DNA from: Acidobacteriota bacterium
GTDB lineage: Bacteria > Acidobacteriota > Thermoanaerobaculia > Multivoradales > J023
Direction: 5' to 3'
Length of the DNA: 64,000 nt
Assembly (NCBI GenBank): GCA_029263315.1
Contig: JAJCXR010000040.1
Span: forward strand, 186,001-250,000
Position numbers and translations under genes: made by a program. Below, one piece after another: positions 10,365 through 19,221 of the stretch. The notes under the pieces were generated by a model that was not told the DNA's origin, did no database searches, and worked only from the letters and a program-made list of their open reading frames with translations. Each line of letters begins with the position of its first letter. Position 1 is the stretch's first letter.

Positions 10365-11936
10365 TTACCGACAGGTCTTGCTGCCTCGGCGACCGCGGCA
10401 CTTGTTGGAGCAGCAGTCACTGTTGGAAGAGCAGCTCTGGCCGTTCGCGGTGCAGCTCGGGCCACCGGGGCCACCGGGGACGCCGACGGCATCCCAAGCT
10501 TCGTGGACCGCGGCGAGCTCCGTCGCACCGTAGAGGGCGGTTGCACCGGCGGCGGTGCAATTACGGGCCGCCTCGAAGTTCGAGTTGGAGGTCAGGCAGC
10601 TGGTATTGGCGTAATAGAAGATATCCGCAGCCTTGGCGAAACCGATGCTCGGCACGCTGTTGGAGGTGGTGCCACGCGGGTGGGTGCCACCATCGACCAA
10701 GAGCTGGAAGGCCAGGTTGGCGATACCGGAATTCCAGTGCACACCACCGTTGTCTTGGGAACCGGTGTAACGGGTGGGGTAGTAGTCGTAGTCGCCGTTG
10801 TCTTGGGGATCGGCCATGTTGCGGATACCACCATCGTTGGGCGTGTTGGGGGTGTAGATGTCCTCACCGACATGCCAGATGTCGGCGCCGGTGGCACCCT
10901 CTTGACGATCGACCATGGCGCCGAAGATGTCGGATAGGGCCTCGTTGAGGGCACCGGACTCGTTGGAGTACACCAAGTTGGACTCGCTCGAGGTCACACC
11001 GTGGGTGAGCTCATGGGCCACCACATCGGCGTCCTCGGAAAGCGGCTTGAAGGTGGTGCCGTCGCCGTCACCGTAGGTCATTTGGGTGCCGTCCCAGAAG
11101 GCATTGTTGTAGTTGCTGCTGTAGTGCACCCGAGATTTCATGGTCAGACCATTGTCGTTGATGGAATCGCGACCGTGGTTGTTGAAGTAGTAATCGTAGG
11201 TGGCGATGGCAAAGTTGTGGGCCGCATCGATGGCGCTGTCGCCGGTGTTGATGGTATTGCTGGAGCTGCTGACCAAGTTGCTGCAAGCGGCGTTGCTGGT
11301 GCCGTTGTTGCAGTTGTAGGTCTCAAGGGAGCGGGCGTAGTGGAACTGCGGATGGCGGGCCACCACACGGCCGGTCATGGCATCGGCGAAGACGATGTCA
11401 CGCTGTGGACCGTCGTTGTTCACATAGTCGACAACGGCGGAGTAAGCGAGGTAGGCGTCGTCATCGGCGATCACATAGGTGAGCTCAGGGGCGGTCAAGA
11501 CTTCGTGCTGGCCGAGGTTGGCACGTTCCAGGGCCTTACCGAGGGCGCCTTCGCCGGTCAAGGCCGGGGCCAAGGGCAAGTCGCTGCCGTGGGTGAAGGA
11601 GCCATTGACGGCGAAGACCTTGCCCATCGGGCCAACATGCATGTACATGTCGCCGCCCACCACTTTCAGACCATTGAACATTTGCTGAAACCGCAAGTGG
11701 CTGTCGCCCACGCGGTCGGTGTGAAGCTTCACCATCACCATGTTCTCGTCGCCTTCGCCATCGAGCTTGGAAACCAGGATGTCTTGGAGAACATTCGAAG
11801 CGGCGGAGCTGGTGAGCGCCTTGGCATTGAGGTCGATCGAGCCCAAGTCGCCGGAGACGAACTTGGATTCGGCAGCGCCGACGAGGGTCGGCACAAGCAA
11901 CAGGGCGAGCGCGGTGGTCGAGATGCGTTTCAACAT
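10365..11936 (-). CDS. Secreted M4 (thermolysin-like) metalloprotease with knottin-like tail
   Basis: A 523-residue exported zinc protease. In order: signal peptide 1-22, a FTP/PepSY propeptide (about 25-190, containing LRFQQMFNGLKVVGGD), and the M4 catalytic domain with the zinc site DVVAHELTHG near residues 303-312 and the third ligand Glu in ESGALNEALSDIFGA. DGGVHWNSGIANLAF carries the active-site His region. After PGGPGGP the last 29 residues hold six cysteines spaced C-x6-C-x5-CC-x3-C-x8-C, the framework of inhibitor-cystine-knot mini-proteins. The ribosome site AGGAAGGA precedes ATG 11936. A close paralogue with another tail is encoded at 26784-28631 on the same strand. Confidence 0.93.
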   Translation of the reverse strand: MLKRISTTALALLLVPTLVGAAESKFVSGDLGSIDLNAKALTSSAASNVLQDILVSKLDGEGDENMVMVKLHTDRVGDSHLRFQQMFNGLKVVGGDMYMHVGPMGKVFAVNGSFTHGSDLPLAPALTGEGALGKALERANLGQHEVLTAPELTYVIADDDAYLAYSAVVDYVNNDGPQRDIVFADAMTGRVVARHPQFHYARSLETYNCNNGTSNAACSNLVSSSSNTINTGDSAIDAAHNFAIATYDYYFNNHGRDSINDNGLTMKSRVHYSSNYNNAFWDGTQMTYGDGDGTTFKPLSEDADVVAHELTHGVTSSESNLVYSNESGALNEALSDIFGAMVDRQEGATGADIWHVGEDIYTPNTPNDGGIRNMADPQDNGDYDYYPTRYTGSQDNGGVHWNSGIANLAFQLLVDGGTHPRGTTSNSVPSIGFAKAADIFYYANTSCLTSNSNFEAARNCTAAGATALYGATELAAVHEAWDAVGVPGGPGGPSCTANGQSCSSNSDCCSNKCRGRRGSKTCR

Positions 11937-11956
11937 GGAGGATCCTTCCTAGGTAC

Positions 11957-11976
11957 TCTGTTGCCGAAGCAACAGA
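11957..11976 (-). promoter_or_regulatory. UUCG-capped hairpin in the 5' leader of the M4 protease gene
   Basis: On the minus strand TCTGTTGC-TTCG-GCAACAGA forms a perfect eight-base-pair stem with an extra-stable UUCG tetraloop. It ends about 20 bases before the start codon, just ahead of the AGGAAGGA ribosome site. It may be a leader stem-loop that stabilises the mRNA or paces translation; no T tract follows, so it is not a terminator. The function is inferred. Confidence 0.5.
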
Positions 11977-12118
11977 AGTCTGGGTGTGTGGGGCGGCCCC
12001 AAAGTTTTCGACTATGTACCTATTGGGAGTCTGCGGACCCTGAAAAATATAGTGCTCGCTGAAGGAAAAACGATCTGGCCCAGATGAAACGCCGTAAGCG
12101 CTTTGATATCAATTCTTA

Positions 12119-12172
12119 GGGAAATTTCCCGAGGCGAATTTTTTTCAAGGAATTTCCATAGCGCTATGGAAA
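12119..12172. promoter_or_regulatory. Two perfect palindromes upstream of the M4 protease gene
   Basis: GGGAAATTTCCC (12119-12130) and the 20-base perfect palindrome TTTCCATAGCGCTATGGAAA (12153-12172) lie 180-240 bases upstream of the M4 start and about 140 bases downstream of the amidohydrolase stop. They are separated by an AT-rich stretch with seven consecutive T. The symmetry without a loop suits a dimeric regulator's operator better than a terminator. No known regulator motif is recognised. Confidence 0.5.
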
Positions 12173-12188
12173 ATGGATCAACTCTTGG

Positions 12189-12238
12189 CCGTGCGAGCTC
12201 TTGACCGTGCGAGCTCCAGAGCCGTGCGAGCTCCAGAG
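12189..12238. repeat. 16/17-bp tandem repeat, three copies
   Basis: CCGTGCGAGCTCTTGA (12189-12204) is followed by two identical copies of CCGTGCGAGCTCCAGAG (12205-12221 and 12222-12238). It then runs into CCTGGCACGG, which resembles half of the GGTGCCAGGCACC palindromes near 10.1 kb. It lies in the 375-base gap between the M4 protease and amidohydrolase genes. No coding potential is evident. Confidence 0.8.
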
Positions 12239-12311
12239 CCTGGCACGGCCTCACTGCGGCCCAAAGGGACCGGGCCGCCCCTTCGAGCCACTTTGAAGTT
12301 TCCGGCAATGC

Positions 12312-13697
12312 TCAGGGTCGCGCCCGATAGCGCTCATACTGCCGCTGGTGTTTGTTGTCCGTCGTCACCTGTTGGCCTTTGATGACCATGTGCATCACTT
12401 GGGTCGTGACCTCCAAAGGGTCGCCATCGGTGACCATCAGATTGGCGATCTTGCCGGGCTCGATGGTGCCCAGCCGATCTCCCAAGCCCAGCATCTCAGC
12501 CGGATTGCGGGTCAAGGCGTCGAGGGCGGCCTCGGCCGGCAATCCATAGGAGATGCCGGCGGCGACCTCAAAAGGTAGCGTCCTGGCGATGTGCGGGCCA
12601 CCGGGGCCAAAACCGCCGCCAGCGCTGGACCCGAAGGCGATCTTGACCCCCGCCCGGTGGAGCTCCCCCGGCAGGCTGTAAGGCTGATCGTAGGGGTCGT
12701 CTTCTTCTTTGGGCAAACTCTGTACCAACCCCAGGATGACCGGAATCTGCTTTTCCGCCAATAGCTCCTTGACCTTCCAGGCGTCCTGCCCACCGGCCAG
12801 GATCATGCGCAGACCCTGCTCTTCGGCGAAGGCTATCGCCGCTTCGATGTCCCGTTTGGCACTGGCCCGAATGATCACCGGCAGCTTGCCGTCGAGGATC
12901 TGGCTCATCGCCTCGAGGCGCAGATCCCGCTCCACACGCTGGGAACCCGCCTGCCGCCCTTTGGCATAGTGGCGGGCGGCGTCCATCCACTCCCGCAACT
13001 CCGCCTGCGCCTCTTCAGCCGTCTTCTTGGCCTCATTGAACGGTGTTTCACGTACCGTGAAGGTGGCAAAGTCGAAGCTGCGGGTCTGGATGGCGGGCCA
13101 CTCGATGACCATCGCCACCGACGGCTCGACGGCCATCTCCTCCACCGTCCAACCGGCTAGGTGGAGCACCGCCGCTTGACCGGCAAGGATGCCGTCGTCG
13201 GCGGTGGACGGGGCGGTCAAGGCTTGGCTGATGCCGTTGGCCCGGGTGACGGGAATCACTTCGCTGGCCGGGTGCACCGCCGTGATGGCCTTGAGATGGG
13301 GGTTGAAACGCCCCATCTCGGAGGTATCGACGGTGGCCTTTACGGCGCTGATCTCCACCAGACCGAGCTGGCTGAAGGCGTCGAAGAACCCCGGATAGAC
13401 ATGCAATCCAGACACCTCCAGGCGCTGCACATCGCTGCCGATCTCGAGATCGGAGCCGACCGCCTGGATGATGCCATCGACGATCAGCACCGAGGCGACG
13501 CTGGGCTCCGCCACCAGGCTGTGGACGGTGGCGCCTTCAAGCACCAAGCCCTCGGCCATTGCCATTGGCGCCAGCAGAAGCCCGACGACCAAGGCGGCTA
13601 GCGATAGAGTCGCCATGGCGGTCCGGGAACGGCGCCCCGGGGGGCCGTCGATCCGTTGATCCACAGGGCGGTGGAGCTTTGTCTGACAACCCTTCAT
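12312..13697 (-). CDS. Secreted amidohydrolase-fold protein lacking metal ligands (pseudoenzyme candidate)
   Basis: A protein of about 461 residues with a signal peptide (hydrophobic LSLAALVVGLLLAPMAMA, cut before EG). It has the overall amidohydrolase architecture: a small beta-sandwich (VLIVDGIIQAVGSDLEI), a barrel, then the C-terminal NPAEMLGLGDRLGTIEPGKIANLMV found in imidazolonepropionase-type members. The metal-binding places are altered. The DxHxH site reads GFFDAFSQLGLVE, the next His site reads IIRASAKRD, and the NSDS/Asp site reads FGSSAGGGF, so no zinc ligand seems to survive. ATG 13697 overlaps the upstream gene's TGA by four bases and has AGGAGG upstream, so the two proteins are translated together. 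It may be a structural or regulatory partner of the upstream enzyme. Confidence 0.85.
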   Translation of the reverse strand: MKGCQTKLHRPVDQRIDGPPGRRSRTAMATLSLAALVVGLLLAPMAMAEGLVLEGATVHSLVAEPSVASVLIVDGIIQAVGSDLEIGSDVQRLEVSGLHVYPGFFDAFSQLGLVEISAVKATVDTSEMGRFNPHLKAITAVHPASEVIPVTRANGISQALTAPSTADDGILAGQAAVLHLAGWTVEEMAVEPSVAMVIEWPAIQTRSFDFATFTVRETPFNEAKKTAEEAQAELREWMDAARHYAKGRQAGSQRVERDLRLEAMSQILDGKLPVIIRASAKRDIEAAIAFAEEQGLRMILAGGQDAWKVKELLAEKQIPVILGLVQSLPKEEDDPYDQPYSLPGELHRAGVKIAFGSSAGGGFGPGGPHIARTLPFEVAAGISYGLPAEAALDALTRNPAEMLGLGDRLGTIEPGKIANLMVTDGDPLEVTTQVMHMVIKGQQVTTDNKHQRQYERYRARP

Positions 13698-16600
13698 CGC
13701 AAGTCCTCCTGGCAGCTGTAGTCCATATGCTTCCACGTGCCTCCCGACGAGGGTTCGGAGCCCGCGGCCGGCTCGCCGGTTTGCTCCGCGGCCTCCCCGT
13801 CTTTCGGTTTCTTGGGTTCTAGCTTGTCGCGCAACGCCTCCAAGGTGCTTTGCCGTTGCCGATCGGCCTGGCGGTCGAAATACAAGTCGCCGTCGACAAA
13901 CGTCTTCTGCACCACCGAGCGGACGGAGAGCGGGGGCCCATCGTAGAGCACCAAATCGGCGTCCTTGCCCACCTCGATGGAGCCCACACGCCCATCGATC
14001 TGCAACTGTTTGGCGGGGTTGAGGGTCACCAAGGCCAGGGCCTCAAGCTCGTCGAGACCACCCCACTTCATCATCTTGGCAGCCTCCAGGTTGAGATGGC
14101 GCATTTCCTCGGCACTATCGGAGTTGATCGACACCAAAACCCCACGCTCGTGCATCAATGCCGCGTTGTAGGGAATAGCTTCATAGGCCTCCGCCTTATA
14201 GCCCCACCAATCGGAAAAGGTGGAGGCACCGGCACCGTGGGCGGCGATTTCATCCGCCACGCGATAACCTTCGAGCACGTGCTGCAAGGTGGCGATCCGG
14301 AACCCCAGCTCTTCCGCCAAGCGCAACAACTGAAGGATCTCGTCGGCGCGGTAGCTATGGGCGTGCACCAACCGCTCGCCGTCGAGGATCTCCACCAAGG
14401 GCTCCAGTCGACGGTCGCGACGCGGCGGGATCGGATTTTTTTTCGCTTTCTTGGCGGCGTCGTAGTCCTGCCAAGCCTGCCGGTAGGCGGCGGCCTCGGT
14501 GAAAGCTTGACGGATGACGTCCATGACCCCCATGCGGGTCGCCGGATAACGTTGCGGGAATCCGGCCGGCATGCGCGAGCGTTTGGGGTTCTCGCCCAAA
14601 GCAAATTTGATGCCCGGCGGTGCCCCGACGAAGAACATACCGTCGGCGTCCTGTCCCCAGCGCAGCTTGAGCACCGCGTTGCCGCCACCGATGGGGTTGG
14701 AGCTACCGTGCAGGACGTTGATGGTCGTCACCCCGCCGGCCAGGGCCCGGTAGATGGCGATGTCGTCGGGATCGATGACCTCGGCGACGGTAACCATGGA
14801 GGATACCGCCACCGTCCCTTCATTGCCGCCCCCTTCGATGGTGATGTGGGAATGGGCATCGATGATGCCAGGAATCAGAGAGCCGCCAGCCGCGTCGATC
14901 GTCGGCAGCCCGTCCGGCAGCGACAGGCTCTCCCCCACCGCCTCGATCTTGCCGTCGGCGACGATCACCGTGCCGTTCTCGATGATGCCGGCCGGAGTGT
15001 CCCCATCGAGGGTATAAACGCGGGCGTTGAAGATGGCGAAACGATCCATCTTCTCGACGGGCCCTTGCAACTGTCGCAGGGCCTGTCGCAGCTCCTCCAC
15101 CGAGACTTCGACCTCCGCCGCCCCGTCCTCCTCGGTCGCCGCCGCTTGGGCGGTTCGCTCACCCTTGAAATCCATCACCATGGGCCCGGCGCTGACCGTG
15201 CCTTCGAGCCTCTCCCCCGCCAGCAGCAGGGAGTAGGAAACCTGCACCTCTCGGGAGCCCATGCTGCGCGTCGTCTCGAAGGTCAGCCGGTCTCCGCTGA
15301 GGCGCCCCTTGTCGAGGGTGCTGGGCTCGCCCTCCTCCGACTTGAGCTCGCCGCTGACTTTGCCGTCCTCGCCCATGGTGAGGACGGCCTCGATGTCGCG
15401 ATTGCCACGGGGAGTTTCGAGGATCATCGCCCACGTGCCGGAGACATCGCCGGCCGGCGGTTCCACGTCTTTGTCCTCTTGCCGTTCTAGGAAGAGCGCG
15501 CCGTCCACCCAGACGGCACGGATCTCCACGTCCTCGACCCAGGGCTCGGCCGTGGCCAAGACGAGATGCGCCGCTTTGCCGGTCTCGATGCTGCCCAGGC
15601 GATCATCGATGCCGTAAATGCGAGCCGCCCCCAAGGTCAGAGCCCCTAAGGCATCCTGGGGCGCCAAACCGGCCTCGATGGCCTTGCGCACCCCTTCGAA
15701 AACCTCTGACGGGCTGTTCAACCCCTGACTGGCAAAAGCGAAAGGGATACCGGCGGCCTGTAGTCGGCTCGGCGTCGTCGGCGCCAACCGATAGTGCACC
15801 AAGGTGCGCAGCGGCGTGGCGGCGTCGGGGTCGCGGTCCTTTTCGGCTTCGGGCCAGTCGAGGCTCACCAGAACGGGGGTTCCGGCCGCCTTCAGCGCTT
15901 CGATTCGGTCATAGGCCCCTTGCCCCCCGTAAATCATGGCCCGCAGATCATGCTGACGGGCCAACTCGAGGACACGATCGATCTCCCGCCCAAAATTGCC
16001 CGGCAACAGAAAAGGCATCTGCCCTTCGAGGGCGTGGGCGATGGGCTCCAAGCTTCGGTCGTAGGCCGGCCGTTGACGACCGTTGGGGGAGGCCTCGTAG
16101 AGGGCCCGGGCGGTGATCCCATGGCGAGCATCGAGCAAGACCTGTTTGACGTAGGAGATAGCACCCATCAGCGAGCCCGGAAACGTACGAAAGCCGCCCT
16201 TGGCTTCGAAACCGACGCCCATGGCCACATCCGCCGCCACCACGAGGTCCGATCCGTCGCCGTCGCCCAGTGCGAGGATCGCCGCTTGACCGCTGAAGAA
16301 ACCCTCCCGCGGCACGCTGGCGGCGGCGGTGAATCCCGCCTGACGCCAGGACTCGAAGCGTCCGCTGTCGGTCACCTGGTCGACGGCCCGCAGCCACGGC
16401 GTGGTACCGGGCCGGGCTTCCGGACCTTGCGGTTGGGCGGCGGCCGGCGGTCCACCGGGGCCGGGCCCCGAAGTGTCGTCGTCTTCCGTCGCCGCCGGCA
16501 TGCCCAAGTGCCCCATGCCATCGATGAGACCGGGGTAGAGGGTCAAGCCGCTGCCGTCGATCACCCGCGCATCCGCCGGAATCTCCAGGTCGGGCCCCAC

Positions 16601-16873
16601 CGCCTCGATCAGCCCATCGGCGATCAGCACCGTGGCGAGCTCCAGAACGTCGCCGTTGCCGATCACCACACGTACATCGCTGACCGCATAGTAGGGCGGT
16701 GATGGCGGGCGCTCGGCCGCCAAGGGTAGACAAATGAGGAAGAGCATAGCGGCCAGCAAGGCCGTCACCGAGGAGGGCGCCGACCGGCGAGCCAGCTCCT
16801 CTGGGATCGTCGTGCCCGGACCTGTCCGAGCACTTCGTCTACACTGCTCCTGCCTGGGGATTACCTCGCGCAT
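13694..16873 (-). CDS. Secreted double amidohydrolase: degenerate first domain, intact second domain
   Basis: A 1059-residue protein. A basic N-terminus and a hydrophobic segment (SVTALLAAMLFLICLPLAA) suggest export. Domain 1 (about 50-460) has the amidohydrolase scaffold but no metal ligands: GLIDGMGHLGMP replaces DxHxH and FAFASQGLN replaces the Asp loop. A beta-rich linker follows (about 470-610, SGTWAMILETP, like a calycin or lipocalin-type insert). Domain 2 (about 625-1020) is complete: H672-S-H674 in DAHSHITIEGG, H837/H839 in VHAHSYRAD, LQHVLEGY and INSDSAEE. The substrate is unknown; peptidase- or imidazolonepropionase-like hydrolysis in the periplasm is likely. ATG 16873 has AAAGGAG five bases upstream. 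It is the first gene of a two-gene unit. Confidence 0.88.
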   Translation of the reverse strand: MREVIPRQEQCRRSARTGPGTTIPEELARRSAPSSVTALLAAMLFLICLPLAAERPPSPPYYAVSDVRVVIGNGDVLELATVLIADGLIEAVGPDLEIPADARVIDGSGLTLYPGLIDGMGHLGMPAATEDDDTSGPGPGGPPAAAQPQGPEARPGTTPWLRAVDQVTDSGRFESWRQAGFTAAASVPREGFFSGQAAILALGDGDGSDLVVAADVAMGVGFEAKGGFRTFPGSLMGAISYVKQVLLDARHGITARALYEASPNGRQRPAYDRSLEPIAHALEGQMPFLLPGNFGREIDRVLELARQHDLRAMIYGGQGAYDRIEALKAAGTPVLVSLDWPEAEKDRDPDAATPLRTLVHYRLAPTTPSRLQAAGIPFAFASQGLNSPSEVFEGVRKAIEAGLAPQDALGALTLGAARIYGIDDRLGSIETGKAAHLVLATAEPWVEDVEIRAVWVDGALFLERQEDKDVEPPAGDVSGTWAMILETPRGNRDIEAVLTMGEDGKVSGELKSEEGEPSTLDKGRLSGDRLTFETTRSMGSREVQVSYSLLLAGERLEGTVSAGPMVMDFKGERTAQAAATEEDGAAEVEVSVEELRQALRQLQGPVEKMDRFAIFNARVYTLDGDTPAGIIENGTVIVADGKIEAVGESLSLPDGLPTIDAAGGSLIPGIIDAHSHITIEGGGNEGTVAVSSMVTVAEVIDPDDIAIYRALAGGVTTINVLHGSSNPIGGGNAVLKLRWGQDADGMFFVGAPPGIKFALGENPKRSRMPAGFPQRYPATRMGVMDVIRQAFTEAAAYRQAWQDYDAAKKAKKNPIPPRRDRRLEPLVEILDGERLVHAHSYRADEILQLLRLAEELGFRIATLQHVLEGYRVADEIAAHGAGASTFSDWWGYKAEAYEAIPYNAALMHERGVLVSINSDSAEEMRHLNLEAAKMMKWGGLDELEALALVTLNPAKQLQIDGRVGSIEVGKDADLVLYDGPPLSVRSVVQKTFVDGDLYFDRQADRQRQSTLEALRDKLEPKKPKDGEAAEQTGEPAAGSEPSSGGTWKHMDYSCQEDLR

Positions 16874-17104
16874 CAGGGCTCCTTTCGCACATGGGAAATG
16901 ACCGCCGCATCCTCTCACAGGTTGCACCCCTTGACGATGCACAACATGACGCCGCTCGAAGGGGTACAGGGTTCCTCGCCTACCGGACCGCCGTCGTCGC
17001 CGATTGCCGATCCCGAGCGTCCGCGGTAAGCTCGCGGCTGTTCGCTACTTTTTCCCCTCGAACACCTTCTCTTCGTCGATATATATCCCCGGTAGGAGAT
17101 CCCC

Positions 17105-19207
17105 TTGAGCTCTGAAGGTTCCACCAAGCCCCTGCGTAAAGAGTTGGGGCTTCTCGATGTCTACGCCATCTCCACCGGAGCCACGCTGAGCGCCGGTTTC
17201 TTCTTGCTGCCCGGGATCGCGGCACAAACCGCCGGTCCAGGCATCGTGCTAGCTTATTTGCTGGCCGCCCTGCCGATGATTCCAGCCATGTTCAGTGTCG
17301 TCGAGCTGGCCACCGCCATGCCACGGGCCGGTGGGGTCTACTACTTCCTGGATCGCAGCCTGGGGCCGATGGTCGGCATGATCGGCGGCCTTGGAACCTG
17401 GCTGGCGCTGATCTTGAAAGTCGCCTTCGCCCTGGTGGGCATGGGGGCCTACCTCGGTATCTTCCTGGGCAAGCTGCCGATCACTCCGGTGGCCATCAGC
17501 CTGGCTATTCTGTTGGGCATGCTCAATCTCGGTGGGGCCAAAAAGAGCGGCAAGCTGCAAGTCCTACTGGTCACCGCTCTCCTCGCCGCCCTCGGTTGGT
17601 TGATCGGCGGCGGCTTGCCGGAAGTGCAGATGTCCCATTTCGACGGCATGCTCGACGCCGGCACCTCGGCGCTCTTGAGCACCGCCGGCTTCGTCTACAT
17701 CAGCTACGTCGGGGTCACCAAGGTGGCCAGCCTTTCCGAGGAAGTCAGAGACCCGGAGTACACCCTGCCGCGGGCCATCTTTCTTTCCCTGGGAACCGCC
17801 ATCGTGGTCTACGGCCTGGGCACCGCGGTGATGGTCGGCGTCATTCCTCCCGAGCAGCTGAGCGGTGATCTGACGGCCGCCGCCACCGCCGCTTGGATCC
17901 TGTTCGGCGAACCGGGTCGCGTCATCCTCTCTATCGCCGCACTGGCCGCCTTCACCTCGGTGGCCAATGCCGGAACCTTGAGCGCCTCGCGCTATCCCCT
18001 GGCCATGAGCCGCGACCACCTGATGCCCCCATCCTTCGGGCGAGTCGGCACCAAGGGGACGCCCACCCGCGCCATCCTGATCACCGTCGGCATCATCGTC
18101 TTGGTCCTCGCCACCCTCGATGTCAGCAAGATCGCCAAACTGGCCAGCGCCTTCCAGTTGTTGATGTTCGCCCTGGTCTGCCTGGCGGTGATCGTCTGGC
18201 GGGAGGCCGACATCGACTCCTACGATCCCGGCTACTCTTCCCCCTTCTACCCGTGGATGCAACTCTTCGGCATCGGCGCCTCCATCGTCTTGATCGTCGA
18301 AATGGGTTGGTTGCCCAGCCTGTTCAGCGCCGCTCTGGTGACCCTGTCAATCGTCTGGTTCCGGGTCTACGCCTCCGACAAGGTCGAGCGCGAAGGGGCC
18401 ATCTACCATCTCTTCGAGCGCCTGGGACGACGCCGCGATCCGGGGCTCGACATCGAGCTCCGGGGCATTCTCAAGGAGAAGGGGTTACGCGACGAAGATC
18501 CCTTCGACGAGATCGTCGCCGCCAGCGGAGTCCTCGACTACACCGATGAGATGAGCTTCGAAGAGGTCGTCTCGGAAGCCTCCAAGATGCTCGCCAAGCT
18601 CACCAACACCGACGCCGAGGAAATCGCCGAGGGTTTGCTACAAGGCACCCGCCTCGGAGCTACCCCGGTATCCAAAGGCGTCGCCCTACCCCATGTGCGC
18701 CTGGAAGGATTGGTCAAAGCACAGCTGGTCATGGCACGTTCGGAGCCCGGCGTGCTGATTCGCCCCGACCTGCCGAGCAAGAGCATCGGCGCCCTGCCCA
18801 AGGAGCGGGCCCATGCCCTGCTCTTCCTGGCCAGCCCCAAGGACGATCCCGGCCAGCACTTGAGGATCCTCGCCAAGCTGGCGGACCGCGTCGAAGACGA
18901 GGATTTCCGTGCCGAGTGGTTCGGCGCCAAGGACGATCACGGCCTCAAGGAAGTGCTGCTACACAACGACAACTTCCTGACCCTCAGACTCAAGGCCGAA
19001 AGCCGCGCCGCCTCCCTCATCGGCCTTGCCCTACGCAACCTCAACCTGCCCGAGAGCGCTCTCCTGGCCATTGTTCGGCGGCAAGGCAAGAGCATCGTCC
19101 CCAAGGGCGGTACCGTCTTGCAGGAGGGTGACCGCATCATGTTCATCGGTACCCGCGAGGCGATCCGGGAGCTTGAAAAGATCTACGGTATCGGTCACAG
19201 CGGGTAG
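17105..19207 (+). CDS. APC-superfamily permease fused to PTS EIIA-like and TrkA-C domains
   Basis: A 700-residue protein in three parts. Residues 1-430 form about 12 membrane helices of an amino acid/polyamine (APC) permease, with the helix-1 break STGATLSAGFFLLPG. Residues about 475-620 resemble a type-2 EIIA phosphotransferase module, with GVALPHVRL placing a candidate phosphorylatable His at about 529. Residues about 630-696 form a TrkA-C (RCK_C) domain (LNLPESALLAIVRRQGKSIVPKGGTVLQ) that senses nucleotides or ligands in transporters. The start is a TTG with GGAG seven bases upstream; no ATG lies in frame near it. It is divergent from the double amidohydrolase. The substrate is inferred only as an amino acid or organic cation. 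Confidence 0.85.
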   Translation: MSSEGSTKPLRKELGLLDVYAISTGATLSAGFFLLPGIAAQTAGPGIVLAYLLAALPMIPAMFSVVELATAMPRAGGVYYFLDRSLGPMVGMIGGLGTWLALILKVAFALVGMGAYLGIFLGKLPITPVAISLAILLGMLNLGGAKKSGKLQVLLVTALLAALGWLIGGGLPEVQMSHFDGMLDAGTSALLSTAGFVYISYVGVTKVASLSEEVRDPEYTLPRAIFLSLGTAIVVYGLGTAVMVGVIPPEQLSGDLTAAATAAWILFGEPGRVILSIAALAAFTSVANAGTLSASRYPLAMSRDHLMPPSFGRVGTKGTPTRAILITVGIIVLVLATLDVSKIAKLASAFQLLMFALVCLAVIVWREADIDSYDPGYSSPFYPWMQLFGIGASIVLIVEMGWLPSLFSAALVTLSIVWFRVYASDKVEREGAIYHLFERLGRRRDPGLDIELRGILKEKGLRDEDPFDEIVAASGVLDYTDEMSFEEVVSEASKMLAKLTNTDAEEIAEGLLQGTRLGATPVSKGVALPHVRLEGLVKAQLVMARSEPGVLIRPDLPSKSIGALPKERAHALLFLASPKDDPGQHLRILAKLADRVEDEDFRAEWFGAKDDHGLKEVLLHNDNFLTLRLKAESRAASLIGLALRNLNLPESALLAIVRRQGKSIVPKGGTVLQEGDRIMFIGTREAIRELEKIYGIGHSG

Positions 19208-19221
19208 TCAGATTCCGCGCT

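Noticed and set aside
13850..15490. Long plus-strand open frame across the double amidohydrolase gene
   Set aside because: It is the antisense of a certain gene; the translation shows no domain or signal peptide.
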